A stretch of 64,000 nucleotides of DNA. Source: Steroidobacteraceae bacterium. Lineage in GTDB: Bacteria; Pseudomonadota; Gammaproteobacteria; Steroidobacterales; Steroidobacteraceae. The notes beneath the pieces were generated by a model. That model worked only from the letters and a program-made list of their open reading frames with translations, was not told the origin of the DNA and did no database searches. Of this stretch, positions 41,770 through 49,301 are shown piece by piece. Each line of letters begins with the position of its first letter. The stretch's first letter is position 1. Location: positions 1 through 64,000 of the forward strand of contig JABAQN010000018.1 in NCBI GenBank assembly GCA_019187495.1, in the 5' to 3' direction. The position numbers and the translations under genes were made by a program.

Positions 41770-42831
41770 ATGAAAGTCTTCACCACTGCTCCGCTGGAAG
41801 ATCCGCGCCAGGCTCGCACCATCTATCCGGAACTCGAACGCATCGGCTATGACGGGGTGTTCTCGTTCGAGGCGAAGCACGATCCTTTCGTGGCGCTCGC
41901 GGTTGCGGCCGAGCACACGAAGGCGCTGCGCCTCGGGACCGGCATCGCGATCGCGTTCGCGCGCAACCCGATGAACCTCGCCAATCTCGGCTACGACCTG
42001 CAGTCGATCAGCGGCGGGCGATTCGTGCTCGGGCTCGGCTCGCAGGTGAAGCCGCACATCGAGAAGCGCTTCAGCTCCGTGTGGTCGCATCCGGCCGAGC
42101 GCATGCGCGAAATCGTGCTCGCCATCAAGGCGATCTGGAATTGCTGGGAGGGTCGCGGTGAACTGAATTTCCGCGGCAAGTTCTACACGCACACGATCAT
42201 GATCCCGGCGTTCAATCCGGGCCCCAATCCCTATGGACCGCCGCCCATCCTCACCGGGGGATTCGGGCCGCTGATGACTGCGGTGGCCGGCGAGGCCGCC
42301 GACGGCTTCATCGCTCATCCGTTCAATACCCGCCGTTCATTGCTCGAGAACACGCTGCCGGCGCTCGAGAACGGCCTCGCGAAGTCCGGGCGCAAGCGCA
42401 GCGACCTCGAGGTGGTTTGCGCCACCCTCGTGGTGACGGCGGCGACGGAGGAGGCTTTCGCGGCGGCGAAGCTCGCCGCGCGCAAGCAACTCGCCTTCTA
42501 CGGCTCGACGCCGGCTTATCGGCCGACACTCGAAGTGCACGGGTGGGAAGGCATTCACGAAGAGCTGAATCGCCTGTCCAAGGCGGGACGCTGGGACGAC
42601 ATGACGGCGCTCATCGGCGATGACATGCTGCACGAGATCGCGGTGGTCGGCGAGCCGCACACCATTGCGGCGAAGCTCGAGGCGCGCCTCGAAGGCATCG
42701 CCGACGGCGTGAGTCTCACGCACAACCGCTACCCCGACCCTGGACACTGGGCAGGCGTCGTGCAGGATCTGCGCCGCAGTCGCGAAGCGCGCCTGGCCGC
42801 GACTCCCTCCGCTTCCGGGACACGGCGATGA
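41770..42831 (+). CDS. Luciferase-like (LLM class) oxidoreductase, possibly F420-dependent
   Basis: A 353-residue TIM-barrel protein of the bacterial luciferase superfamily. YPELERIGYDGVFSFEAKHDPFVALAVAA, LRLGTGIAIAFARNPMNLA and SGGRFVLGLGSQVKPHIEKRF are characteristic. The closest remembered group is the F420-dependent LLM family TIGR03617, found mainly in Actinobacteria and in some Proteobacteria. Cofactor F420 versus FMN cannot be decided here, and no F420 synthesis gene is in the window. It overlaps the DUF1214 gene by 4 bp. It may reduce or oxygenate a cyclic intermediate. Confidence 0.83.
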   Translation: MKVFTTAPLEDPRQARTIYPELERIGYDGVFSFEAKHDPFVALAVAAEHTKALRLGTGIAIAFARNPMNLANLGYDLQSISGGRFVLGLGSQVKPHIEKRFSSVWSHPAERMREIVLAIKAIWNCWEGRGELNFRGKFYTHTIMIPAFNPGPNPYGPPPILTGGFGPLMTAVAGEAADGFIAHPFNTRRSLLENTLPALENGLAKSGRKRSDLEVVCATLVVTAATEEAFAAAKLAARKQLAFYGSTPAYRPTLEVHGWEGIHEELNRLSKAGRWDDMTALIGDDMLHEIAVVGEPHTIAAKLEARLEGIADGVSLTHNRYPDPGHWAGVVQDLRRSREARLAATPSASGTRR

Positions 42832-44015
42832 GCGAAGACCACGAGCAGGTCCTGCGCCGCGCCTGGGAAGGGTTCTGCGACGAGCTCAAGCACGCGGCGG
42901 ACCTGCCGTTTCGCGATCCCGCGCCGCGCCACGCCGCCGATCGCACCGCCGGCATCGAGGCGCTGGCGCGCAATATCTCCCTCGCGCTGAACTTCAACAG
43001 CGACTATGCCGATCCGCGTTATCCGGAGCTGATCCATTACTTCGATCCCGTGCGCAAGCAGGGGGGCGACAATACCGATGCGGTATACGTGGGCGCGACC
43101 ATCAACGGCACCGACACCTATCGCATCACCGGCGATCGCGGCACCGCGCGCTATTTCGCCGTCACGGCCGTCGAGCGGGGCGAGACACCCTGGGGTGGCA
43201 AGGTCGCCCAGACGCTCTTCGCGCGCGATCTCGAAGTGCAGGCGGATGGCCGCTTCGAGCTCATCTGCAGCCCGCAGCCGCATCCCGGCAACTGGCTGCG
43301 GACGACACCCGAGACATTCCGCGTCACCTTCCGCCAGTTCTTCGGCGATTGGGAGCGTGAGCGCCCGATGAAGGCCCGCATCGATCGGTTGACCGGCGAC
43401 ATGAGTCCGCCGGCGCCGCCCACGCCGGAAAAGCTCGCCGGGCAGCTGCTGGCTTCCGCGAAGTGGGTCAACGAATCCATCGCCTTCTGGATGCGCATGA
43501 TCGCGATGTGGAAGGCGACGCCCAACACCTTCCGCTCCTACAAGCAACTCGCGGACCGGGCGATCGATGCAACCCCGGGTGGCGAGCCGATGATCGCCTA
43601 CTGGATGTTGCCACGCGATGAGGCGTTGATCGTGCGCGTGCGTCCGCCCGAGTGCCCGTACTGGGCCGTCGAATTCGGCAACTTCTGGTGGACCAGCATG
43701 GACTACCGGTATCGGCTGTCGAATACCAACTGCCACTACGCCCAGCTCGAGGACGACGGCGAGCTGATCGTGGTGATCGCCCATGATGACCCGGGGCTGC
43801 CGAACTGGCTCGACCCGTCGGGCTACGCGGAAGGCTACGTGACTTACCGCTGGATGCACGCGCAAACCTGCCCCGAGCCGCAGGCGACCCAGGTGAAGGC
43901 GGCGGACCTGTTCCGCATTCTCCCGAAGGGCGTCAAGCGCATCACCCCCGAGGCGCGTCGCGAGCAGCTCGCGACCCGCCGGCGTGGCGTGATCAACCGC
44001 TTCGGCAATCTCTGA
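42828..44015 (+). CDS. DUF1214-domain protein
   Basis: A 395-residue protein with a C-terminal DUF1214-type domain: YWAVEFGNFWWTSMDYRYRLSN, then DDGELIVVIAHDDPG and NWLDPSGYAEG. The N-terminal half is helical (WEGFCDELKHAADL) with a beta region DAVYVGATINGTDTYRITG. No signal peptide is visible, although many DUF1254/1214 proteins are exported. It is coupled by ATGA overlap to the LLM gene and precedes a sulfotransferase. The biochemical role of this family is not established. Confidence 0.8.
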   Translation: MSEDHEQVLRRAWEGFCDELKHAADLPFRDPAPRHAADRTAGIEALARNISLALNFNSDYADPRYPELIHYFDPVRKQGGDNTDAVYVGATINGTDTYRITGDRGTARYFAVTAVERGETPWGGKVAQTLFARDLEVQADGRFELICSPQPHPGNWLRTTPETFRVTFRQFFGDWERERPMKARIDRLTGDMSPPAPPTPEKLAGQLLASAKWVNESIAFWMRMIAMWKATPNTFRSYKQLADRAIDATPGGEPMIAYWMLPRDEALIVRVRPPECPYWAVEFGNFWWTSMDYRYRLSNTNCHYAQLEDDGELIVVIAHDDPGLPNWLDPSGYAEGYVTYRWMHAQTCPEPQATQVKAADLFRILPKGVKRITPEARREQLATRRRGVINRFGNL

Positions 44016-44035
44016 AGGCACGCGAGGACACGCGC

Positions 44036-45304
44036 ATGACACAGGAGAGCGCCAACGCCTGGACTCCACCGGAACGGCCGGAATGGCTCGCACGCGTCAA
44101 CGAGGAAGGGCGCGGCATGGACATCGCAAGCCTCGTGCCACTCGACCCGGAAGGACTTCTCCGGACCGCGATGCGCAACACCGGGCTCGCCGATTTCGGC
44201 TCCGACGAGTGGCGTGAGCCTTTCGAGGTGCTGGTAAAGGCGCTCGAGGAAGAAGCCGGGCTCAACCTTTTCGGGCGGCTGATGACGCGCAGCGATCTGC
44301 TCATCTGGCTGCAGGAGCGGCTCGAGATCGAGGAGGCCTATCGGCGCCACCCGGAGATCGAGGCGGAGAAGGTGACGGCGCCTGTCTTCATCATCGGCCA
44401 GCCGCGCTCGGGCACATCGATCCTCTTCGAGCTGCTCGCGCAGGACCCGCAATTCGGCGTGCCGATGAACTGGGAAATAATGTTCCCGTGCCCGCCGCCG
44501 GAGACCGCAACCTATCGCACCGATCCGCGAATCGCGAAAGCGCAGCACCTGCTGACCCAGTGGCACCGGGTCGCGCCGACGTTCATCACCATGCACGAGC
44601 TCGGGGCCACCATCCCGAACGAATGCAAGGTGGCGATGAACTGCAGCTTCGTCTCCGACAACCTGACCGGCATCTTCCAGGTGCCGAGCTACTACGCCTG
44701 GCTGATGAAGGCGGATCTCACCTACCCCTACGGCTACTACCGGCGGATGCTGAAGCTGCTGCAGTGGCGCAATCCGCGCGCCCACTGGCTGCTGAAGTCG
44801 CCTTCGCACATCTGGAGCCTGCCCACGCTGTTCAAGATCTTCCCGGATGCGCGCGTCGTGTACACACATCGCGATCCCATCATGACCCGTGCCTCGGTGA
44901 CCAATCTCCTCGGCACGATCTTCTGGATGCGCAGCGACAAGCACTTCGATGCGGAGGCCTTCGAGCGCGTGTTCACGGCTGAGGGTGTCGCGGCCGGCAT
45001 GAACCTCGTCATAGACCAGATCGAGCGAGGCGAGATCCCGCGAGCCCAGATCCACGACTTCCAGTTTGCGGACCTCGTCGCGCGCCCGATCGAGGCAGTC
45101 CGTGCCCTGTACGAGCACGCCGGCATGCGGCTCGACGGCGCGGCGCAGGCGGCGATGGAGGCTTACCTCGCGCACAAGCCGAAGGGAAAGTTCGGTGCGC
45201 ACCGCTATTCGATCGGCGATCGCGAGCAGATCGAGCGCGAACGGCAGCTTTATGCGCGCTACCAGCGCTTCCACGGCGTGCCGGACGAGGCCCGGGCGCC
45301 GTGA
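44036..45304 (+). CDS. Sulfotransferase family protein 2
   Basis: A 422-residue PAPS-type sulfotransferase homologue. FIIGQPRSGTSILFELL (118-134) is the 5'-phosphosulfate loop; WLLKSPSHIWSLPTLFKIFPDARVVYTHRDP gives the 3'-phosphate and conserved histidine region. The N-terminal MRNTGLADFGSDEW matches that of the protein at 37444, so they are paralogues within one cluster. It is cytoplasmic by prediction and overlaps the next SnoaL gene by 4 bp. It may sulfonate a hydroxylated substrate or, as suspected for relatives, serve a different acyl-group reaction. Confidence 0.86.
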   Translation: MTQESANAWTPPERPEWLARVNEEGRGMDIASLVPLDPEGLLRTAMRNTGLADFGSDEWREPFEVLVKALEEEAGLNLFGRLMTRSDLLIWLQERLEIEEAYRRHPEIEAEKVTAPVFIIGQPRSGTSILFELLAQDPQFGVPMNWEIMFPCPPPETATYRTDPRIAKAQHLLTQWHRVAPTFITMHELGATIPNECKVAMNCSFVSDNLTGIFQVPSYYAWLMKADLTYPYGYYRRMLKLLQWRNPRAHWLLKSPSHIWSLPTLFKIFPDARVVYTHRDPIMTRASVTNLLGTIFWMRSDKHFDAEAFERVFTAEGVAAGMNLVIDQIERGEIPRAQIHDFQFADLVARPIEAVRALYEHAGMRLDGAAQAAMEAYLAHKPKGKFGAHRYSIGDREQIERERQLYARYQRFHGVPDEARAP

Positions 45305-45723
45305 TCGCCGACCAGTTGCCCGAAATCGAAGCAATACGGAAACTCAAGGCCCGCTACTTCCGCTGCATGGACCAGAAGCGCTGGGACGAACTCGCGGAAG
45401 TCTTCGCGCACGATGCCGTATGCCAATGGGACCCGCAGCCCGACGTCCTGCATGGACGGGAGGCGATCACGGCGTACATCCGGGCGGGCATCGAAAAGCT
45501 GGTCACCGTGCATCATGGCCACATGCCGGAAATCGAGATCACCGGACCGCGCACCGCGCACGGCATCTGGGCAATGTCCGATCTGGTCGTAGGTGAGGAC
45601 TTTCATCTCGAAGGATTCGGCCACTACGAAGAGGACTACGTGAAGGAGGGCGACGGCTGGCGGATCAGGCGCCTTCGGCTGACGCGCCTGCGCGTCGATG
45701 TCCGGAAGAAGTCGGAGTTGTAG
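45301..45723 (+). CDS. SnoaL-like (NTF2-fold) protein 2
   Basis: A 140-residue SnoaL/NTF2-fold protein starting at GTG that overlaps the sulfotransferase stop by 4 bp. EAIRKLKARYFRCMDQKRWDELAEVFAHDAVCQWDP is the typical opening, with HHGHMPEIEITGPRTAHGIWAM and GWRIRRLRLTRLR later. It is a distant relative of the SnoaL gene at 39476. It closes the acyl-CoA dehydrogenase operon, convergent with the LuxR gene 67 bp away. Hydratase, isomerase or dehydratase roles are typical of relatives. Confidence 0.82.
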   Translation: MIADQLPEIEAIRKLKARYFRCMDQKRWDELAEVFAHDAVCQWDPQPDVLHGREAITAYIRAGIEKLVTVHHGHMPEIEITGPRTAHGIWAMSDLVVGEDFHLEGFGHYEEDYVKEGDGWRIRRLRLTRLRVDVRKKSEL

Positions 45724-45790
45724 CCGGACCCTGTCGGGTAACTCACGCGGTCAAGATGAAGTGATGCACGAGGACGCGCGAGAGCGTGCC

Positions 45791-46930
45791 TCACCGCTGT
45801 GTCAGTCGTGCCGCCGTCTGCGCAATCAGTGCAATAAGCTCCGACTGGCGGCGCACACCGGCCTTGCGGAAGATCGAATAGAGCTGGGTGCGGGCGGTCG
45901 CGCGGCTGATCCGCAGGTCGCGGGCAGCTTCATCGATCGTCGCGCCGCCTGCGAGGCGAGTCGCGAGTTCCGCTTCGGCAGGCGTGACGCCGAGCAGCTG
46001 GCGTACGGTGGCCGGCGGCACCATCCCCTGTGGTCCGCCGGCACTCGCGTACACGGCCACGACGGGCACATGATCGGCGCGCAGTTCCGCCGGTGAGCGC
46101 AGCGGGCGCACGGCGAGCGCCAGCGGTGGCGCACCGGTCTTGCGCGCAATGACGATGACTTCCGGCAGGCAAGTCGGGCCACCTTCCGGAGGGCCGGACG
46201 CGACCCGTGCGCGCTCGAGGATCGCCTTGAGCTGCTGTTGCGCATTGCCATCGGACAGCACGAGCCGACCATTGCGCACCATCATGCCTTCCCCGGCCGC
46301 GAGAAGGCTCGCGGCACAGCTATTGGGCTGCACGACCCGCAGCTGCGAGTCGAGCAGGAAGCTCGCGACGGCGAGCTGGTCGAGCGCGTCGTGAAACTCG
46401 ATTTCCTCGACGCGCAGGCCGTGCAGGCGGTCGAAGATCTCGATCGCCTGGCGAAGATGCGGCACGAGCGTCTCGACCAGGCGATAAGTATCCGCCTCGA
46501 AATTCCTGCTCTCGACGCCGCGACACAGACGCAGGCAGGCGGTGAAGCCGGCCGCCGTCCTGACATCCGTGCCGAGGACATAGCCCACGCCCCAGCGGGT
46601 GCACATGAACTGCCGGTAGTAGTCGTTGCGTTCGAGCGCAGCGGCACCGACGAACTCGTGCAGGGTAGTGACCCGGCCTTCGGGCAGATGGACGAACGGG
46701 TCGAGCGCGAACAGCTGATCCCGATAGGCGATGTTCACTTCGGGTTGTCCGCCGATGACGCTGATCAGGCTCACGGCAGCCGATCCGGGCGGGGAAAGCA
46801 TGACCAAGGTGGTCTTGCTGTCGGTATGGCGACGAATCTCCCGCAAGAAGCCCTGCCAGGGGGGAGTCTCGATCACTCCCGCATAAAGCGTCCTCGCCAG
46901 CTCGGAAACGGCATCGAAGGGCTCGGCCAT
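45791..46930 (-). CDS. LuxR-type (GerE HTH) transcriptional regulator
   Basis: A 379-residue protein with an N-terminal sensor region and a C-terminal LuxR HTH, about residues 315-375: GVTPAEAELATRLAGGATIDEAARDLRIS followed by RATARTQLYSIFRKAGVRRQSELI. There is no receiver, ATPase or autoinducer domain that I recognise; the middle, VASFLLDSQLRVVQPNSCAAS, resembles a PAS-like fold. It is divergent from the E1 alpha gene with a 77-bp spacer and so is the best candidate regulator of the large quinoprotein/TPP operon. The signal is unknown. Confidence 0.87.
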   Translation of the reverse strand: MAEPFDAVSELARTLYAGVIETPPWQGFLREIRRHTDSKTTLVMLSPPGSAAVSLISVIGGQPEVNIAYRDQLFALDPFVHLPEGRVTTLHEFVGAAALERNDYYRQFMCTRWGVGYVLGTDVRTAAGFTACLRLCRGVESRNFEADTYRLVETLVPHLRQAIEIFDRLHGLRVEEIEFHDALDQLAVASFLLDSQLRVVQPNSCAASLLAAGEGMMVRNGRLVLSDGNAQQQLKAILERARVASGPPEGGPTCLPEVIVIARKTGAPPLALAVRPLRSPAELRADHVPVVAVYASAGGPQGMVPPATVRQLLGVTPAEAELATRLAGGATIDEAARDLRISRATARTQLYSIFRKAGVRRQSELIALIAQTAARLTQR

Positions 46931-47007
46931 ACAGCAAACGCACGATGTCTGGGTCCGGGCCGGAGTATAGGCTCAACCGCAATTCCGAACGTCACCGAGG
47001 GTCGTCG

Positions 47008-47994
47008 ATGTCTCTTCAGGTTGACCAGCGCCGGGAAGCTTACCGACGGATGCTCGCCATCCGGAGCTTCGAGCAGGCACTGCCGAAGCGCATCGCCGCA
47101 GGCGAAATTCCGGGTTCCGTCCACTCGAGTGTCGGACAGGAAGCGACACTGGTCGGCGCCTGCATGGCGCTGCGCGATGACGACTACATCACCGGCACGC
47201 ACCGTTCGCATGGGCATCCCATCGCCAAGGGCGCCCGGCTCGCGCCGCTGATGGCCGAGCTGATGGGGCGCGCCACGGGAGTCTGCAAGGGTCGCGGCGG
47301 TTCGATGCACCTGGCAGACCGCAGCGTCGGGATCATCGGTGAATCCGCGATCGTGGGCGCGGGCATTCCGCTCGCCACCGGTGCCGGATTGAGCGCCCTC
47401 GTGCGCGGAACGGGCCAGGTGAGCGTGGCGTTCTTCGGCGACGGAGCGGCGAACCAGGGTGTCCTGTACGAATGCCTGAACATGGCGGCGATCTGGAAGC
47501 TGCCGGTGATCTTCCTCTGCGAGAACAATCTTTACGCGGCGACCACGCCGGCTAGCACTACCCACGCCCAGCCCGATATCGCAAAGCGCGCCGCGGGATT
47601 CGACATTCCGGGCGTGATCGTGGACGGACAGGATCTCGATGCCGTCTTCGAGGCGACGTGCGTCGCCGTGAAGCGTGCCCGCCGGGGCGAGGGCCCGAGC
47701 CTGATCGAAGCGAAGACCTACCGTTTCGACGAACACGCGATCGGGATCTTCATGCCCTCGCATTATCGGACCGCCGATGAAGTCGAGCATTACCGGCGCG
47801 AACGCGATCCGCTCGCGCTCTATCGTATGCGGCTGCTCGAGGCCGGGCACGGCGAGCCGGAGCTCGCCGGAATCGAACACAGTGTTGCGCAGGCCGTCGA
47901 CGACGCTTTGGCATTCGCGAAGGGCAGTCCACATCCGGCTCCCGACAGCATCTTCGACTTCCTTTACAGCAACCCCATTGGCCAGCAGGCCTGA
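47008..47994 (+). CDS. Thiamine-dependent dehydrogenase E1 component, alpha subunit
   Basis: A 328-residue E1 alpha of the acetoin/pyruvate/branched 2-oxoacid dehydrogenase type. The TPP motif runs from GDGAANQGV (144-152) to CENN (171-174). RSFEQALPKRIAAGEI, HRSHGHPIAKG and GRGGSMHLAD are classic for acetoin and pyruvate E1 alpha subunits. The ATG at 47008 is preferred over an upstream ATG because it gives the family N-terminus. With the beta subunit it should decarboxylate a 2-oxoacid or cleave an acyloin, and pass the acyl group to a lipoyl domain. It is the first gene of a large co-directional cluster and is divergent from the LuxR gene. Confidence 0.9.
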   Translation: MSLQVDQRREAYRRMLAIRSFEQALPKRIAAGEIPGSVHSSVGQEATLVGACMALRDDDYITGTHRSHGHPIAKGARLAPLMAELMGRATGVCKGRGGSMHLADRSVGIIGESAIVGAGIPLATGAGLSALVRGTGQVSVAFFGDGAANQGVLYECLNMAAIWKLPVIFLCENNLYAATTPASTTHAQPDIAKRAAGFDIPGVIVDGQDLDAVFEATCVAVKRARRGEGPSLIEAKTYRFDEHAIGIFMPSHYRTADEVEHYRRERDPLALYRMRLLEAGHGEPELAGIEHSVAQAVDDALAFAKGSPHPAPDSIFDFLYSNPIGQQA

Positions 47995-48022
47995 GCCGGT
48001 TCCGGGGATCGCATCCGTGGAA

Positions 48023-48985
48023 ATGGCAGAACTCACCTACCTCGGCGCCATCCTGGAAGCAGAGAAGGAAGAGATGGCGCGCGACCCGCGCGTCATCCTG
48101 ATCGGCGAGGACATTGCGCTCTATTCCGCGAGCGGAGCGCTCGGCAAGCTCGATCCGAAGCGCACCTGGAATGCGCCGATCTCCGAACTCGGCTTCTCCG
48201 GCATGGCGGTCGGAGCGGCGATGACCGGGCTGCGACCGATCGTGGACCTGACGATTGCCAGTTTCGTGTACCTCGCCTGCGATCAGATCATCAACCAGGC
48301 GGCGAAGATCCGCTTCATGACGGGCGGCCAGGCGAGCGTGCCGGTCGTCTTCCGCATGTCCATGTGGCACAACGGCGCGAACGCGGCCCAGCACTCCGAT
48401 CGGCCCTATCCGATGTTCATGAATGTACCGGGGTTGAAGGTCATCGCGCCGGCAACGCCCGCCGACATGAAGGGCATGCTGAAAAGCGCCATCCGTGACG
48501 ACGATCCGGTCCTGGTCTTCGAGGACAACGACCTCTGGGGGAAGAAGGAGGCCGTTGCCACGGACCCGGACCATCTGGTGCCGATCGGCAAGGCGGCGGT
48601 GCGCCGCGCAGGCACCGACGTGACCATCGTATCGATTGCGGGCTGCCTGCCGCACGCAGACGCGGCGGTCGGACAACTTGCGAAAGAGGAAGTTTCGGCG
48701 GAACTCATCGACGTACGCAGTCTCGTGCCGCTCGATCGCGCCACCATCCTCGAGTCGGTGGCCAGGACCGGGCGCCTCGTCGTCGTGGACTACGCACATC
48801 GCACGGCCGGCGCGGCAGCAGAGATCGCCGCAATCGTCGCCGAGGAGGGCTTCGCCACGTTGCGAGCCCCCATCCAGCGCGTCACGACGCCGGACGTGCA
48901 GATTCCCTTCAGCCCGAAACTGGAGCGCCCGCTTTATCCGAACAAGGACCGCATCGTCGCGGCGGCGCGCAGGATTCTCCATTGA
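48023..48985 (+). CDS. Thiamine-dependent dehydrogenase E1 component, beta subunit
   Basis: A 320-residue E1 beta. LGAILEAEKEEMARDPRVILIGEDIALY, RTWNAPISELGFSGMAVGAAMTGLRPI and IINQAAKIRFMTGGQ match acetoin/pyruvate E1 beta proteins, and the Glu of ISELGF contacts TPP. It pairs with the alpha subunit encoded 28 bp upstream. The C-terminal transketolase domain (ELIDVRSLVPLDRATILESV) is complete. A GTG two codons earlier is a possible alternative start. The following gene encodes the only lipoyl domain nearby; no E2 core or E3 gene is present in the window. Confidence 0.9.
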   Translation: MAELTYLGAILEAEKEEMARDPRVILIGEDIALYSASGALGKLDPKRTWNAPISELGFSGMAVGAAMTGLRPIVDLTIASFVYLACDQIINQAAKIRFMTGGQASVPVVFRMSMWHNGANAAQHSDRPYPMFMNVPGLKVIAPATPADMKGMLKSAIRDDDPVLVFEDNDLWGKKEAVATDPDHLVPIGKAAVRRAGTDVTIVSIAGCLPHADAAVGQLAKEEVSAELIDVRSLVPLDRATILESVARTGRLVVVDYAHRTAGAAAEIAAIVAEEGFATLRAPIQRVTTPDVQIPFSPKLERPLYPNKDRIVAAARRILH

Positions 48986-49002
48986 TGAACGGAGCGCAAG
49001 TA

Positions 49003-49269
49003 ATGGCGAGCAAGCTCGTGATGCCGAAGTGGGGCATGGGGCTCACGGAGGGAACGATCGCGAAATGGTTGAAGGCCGAAGGTGATTTCGTCACCGAGGG
49101 CGAGCCGGTCGTGGAGATCGAGACAGCCAAGGCGGTCGAGGCCGCGTCGGCAACAGAGAGCGGAAGACTGATGAGGATCCTGGTGCCCGAGGGCCAGACG
49201 GTCGAGACCTTCACCACGCTCGCCGTCATTGCGGCCGATGGCGAGGACTATTCGGAACTGCTGGATTGA
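49003..49269 (+). CDS. Free-standing lipoyl (biotinyl/lipoyl attachment) domain protein
   Basis: An 88-residue protein that consists only of a lipoyl-type domain. Lys43 in EIETAKAVEA is at the lipoylation position, and LVMPKWGMGLTEGTIAKWLKAEG is the typical opening of E2 lipoyl domains. There is no peripheral-subunit-binding domain and no catalytic acyltransferase domain; a stop follows the domain, and the next gene starts 32 bp later in unrelated sequence. GGAG eight bases before the ATG at 49003 supports this start; an ATG at 48985 adds six residues. It should shuttle an acyl group from the adjacent E1, but the acceptor enzyme is not encoded here. Confidence 0.88.
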   Translation: MASKLVMPKWGMGLTEGTIAKWLKAEGDFVTEGEPVVEIETAKAVEAASATESGRLMRILVPEGQTVETFTTLAVIAADGEDYSELLD

Positions 49270-49301
49270 ATCAGGTCGTGCCAACGCACGGGGAGATGAC
49301 G

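Noticed and set aside
48985-49301. Frameshifted or truncated E2 gene after the E1 subunits
   Set aside because: No E2 core sequence is visible in any frame after the lipoyl domain. The TonB receptor signal peptide starts within 35 bases of its stop.
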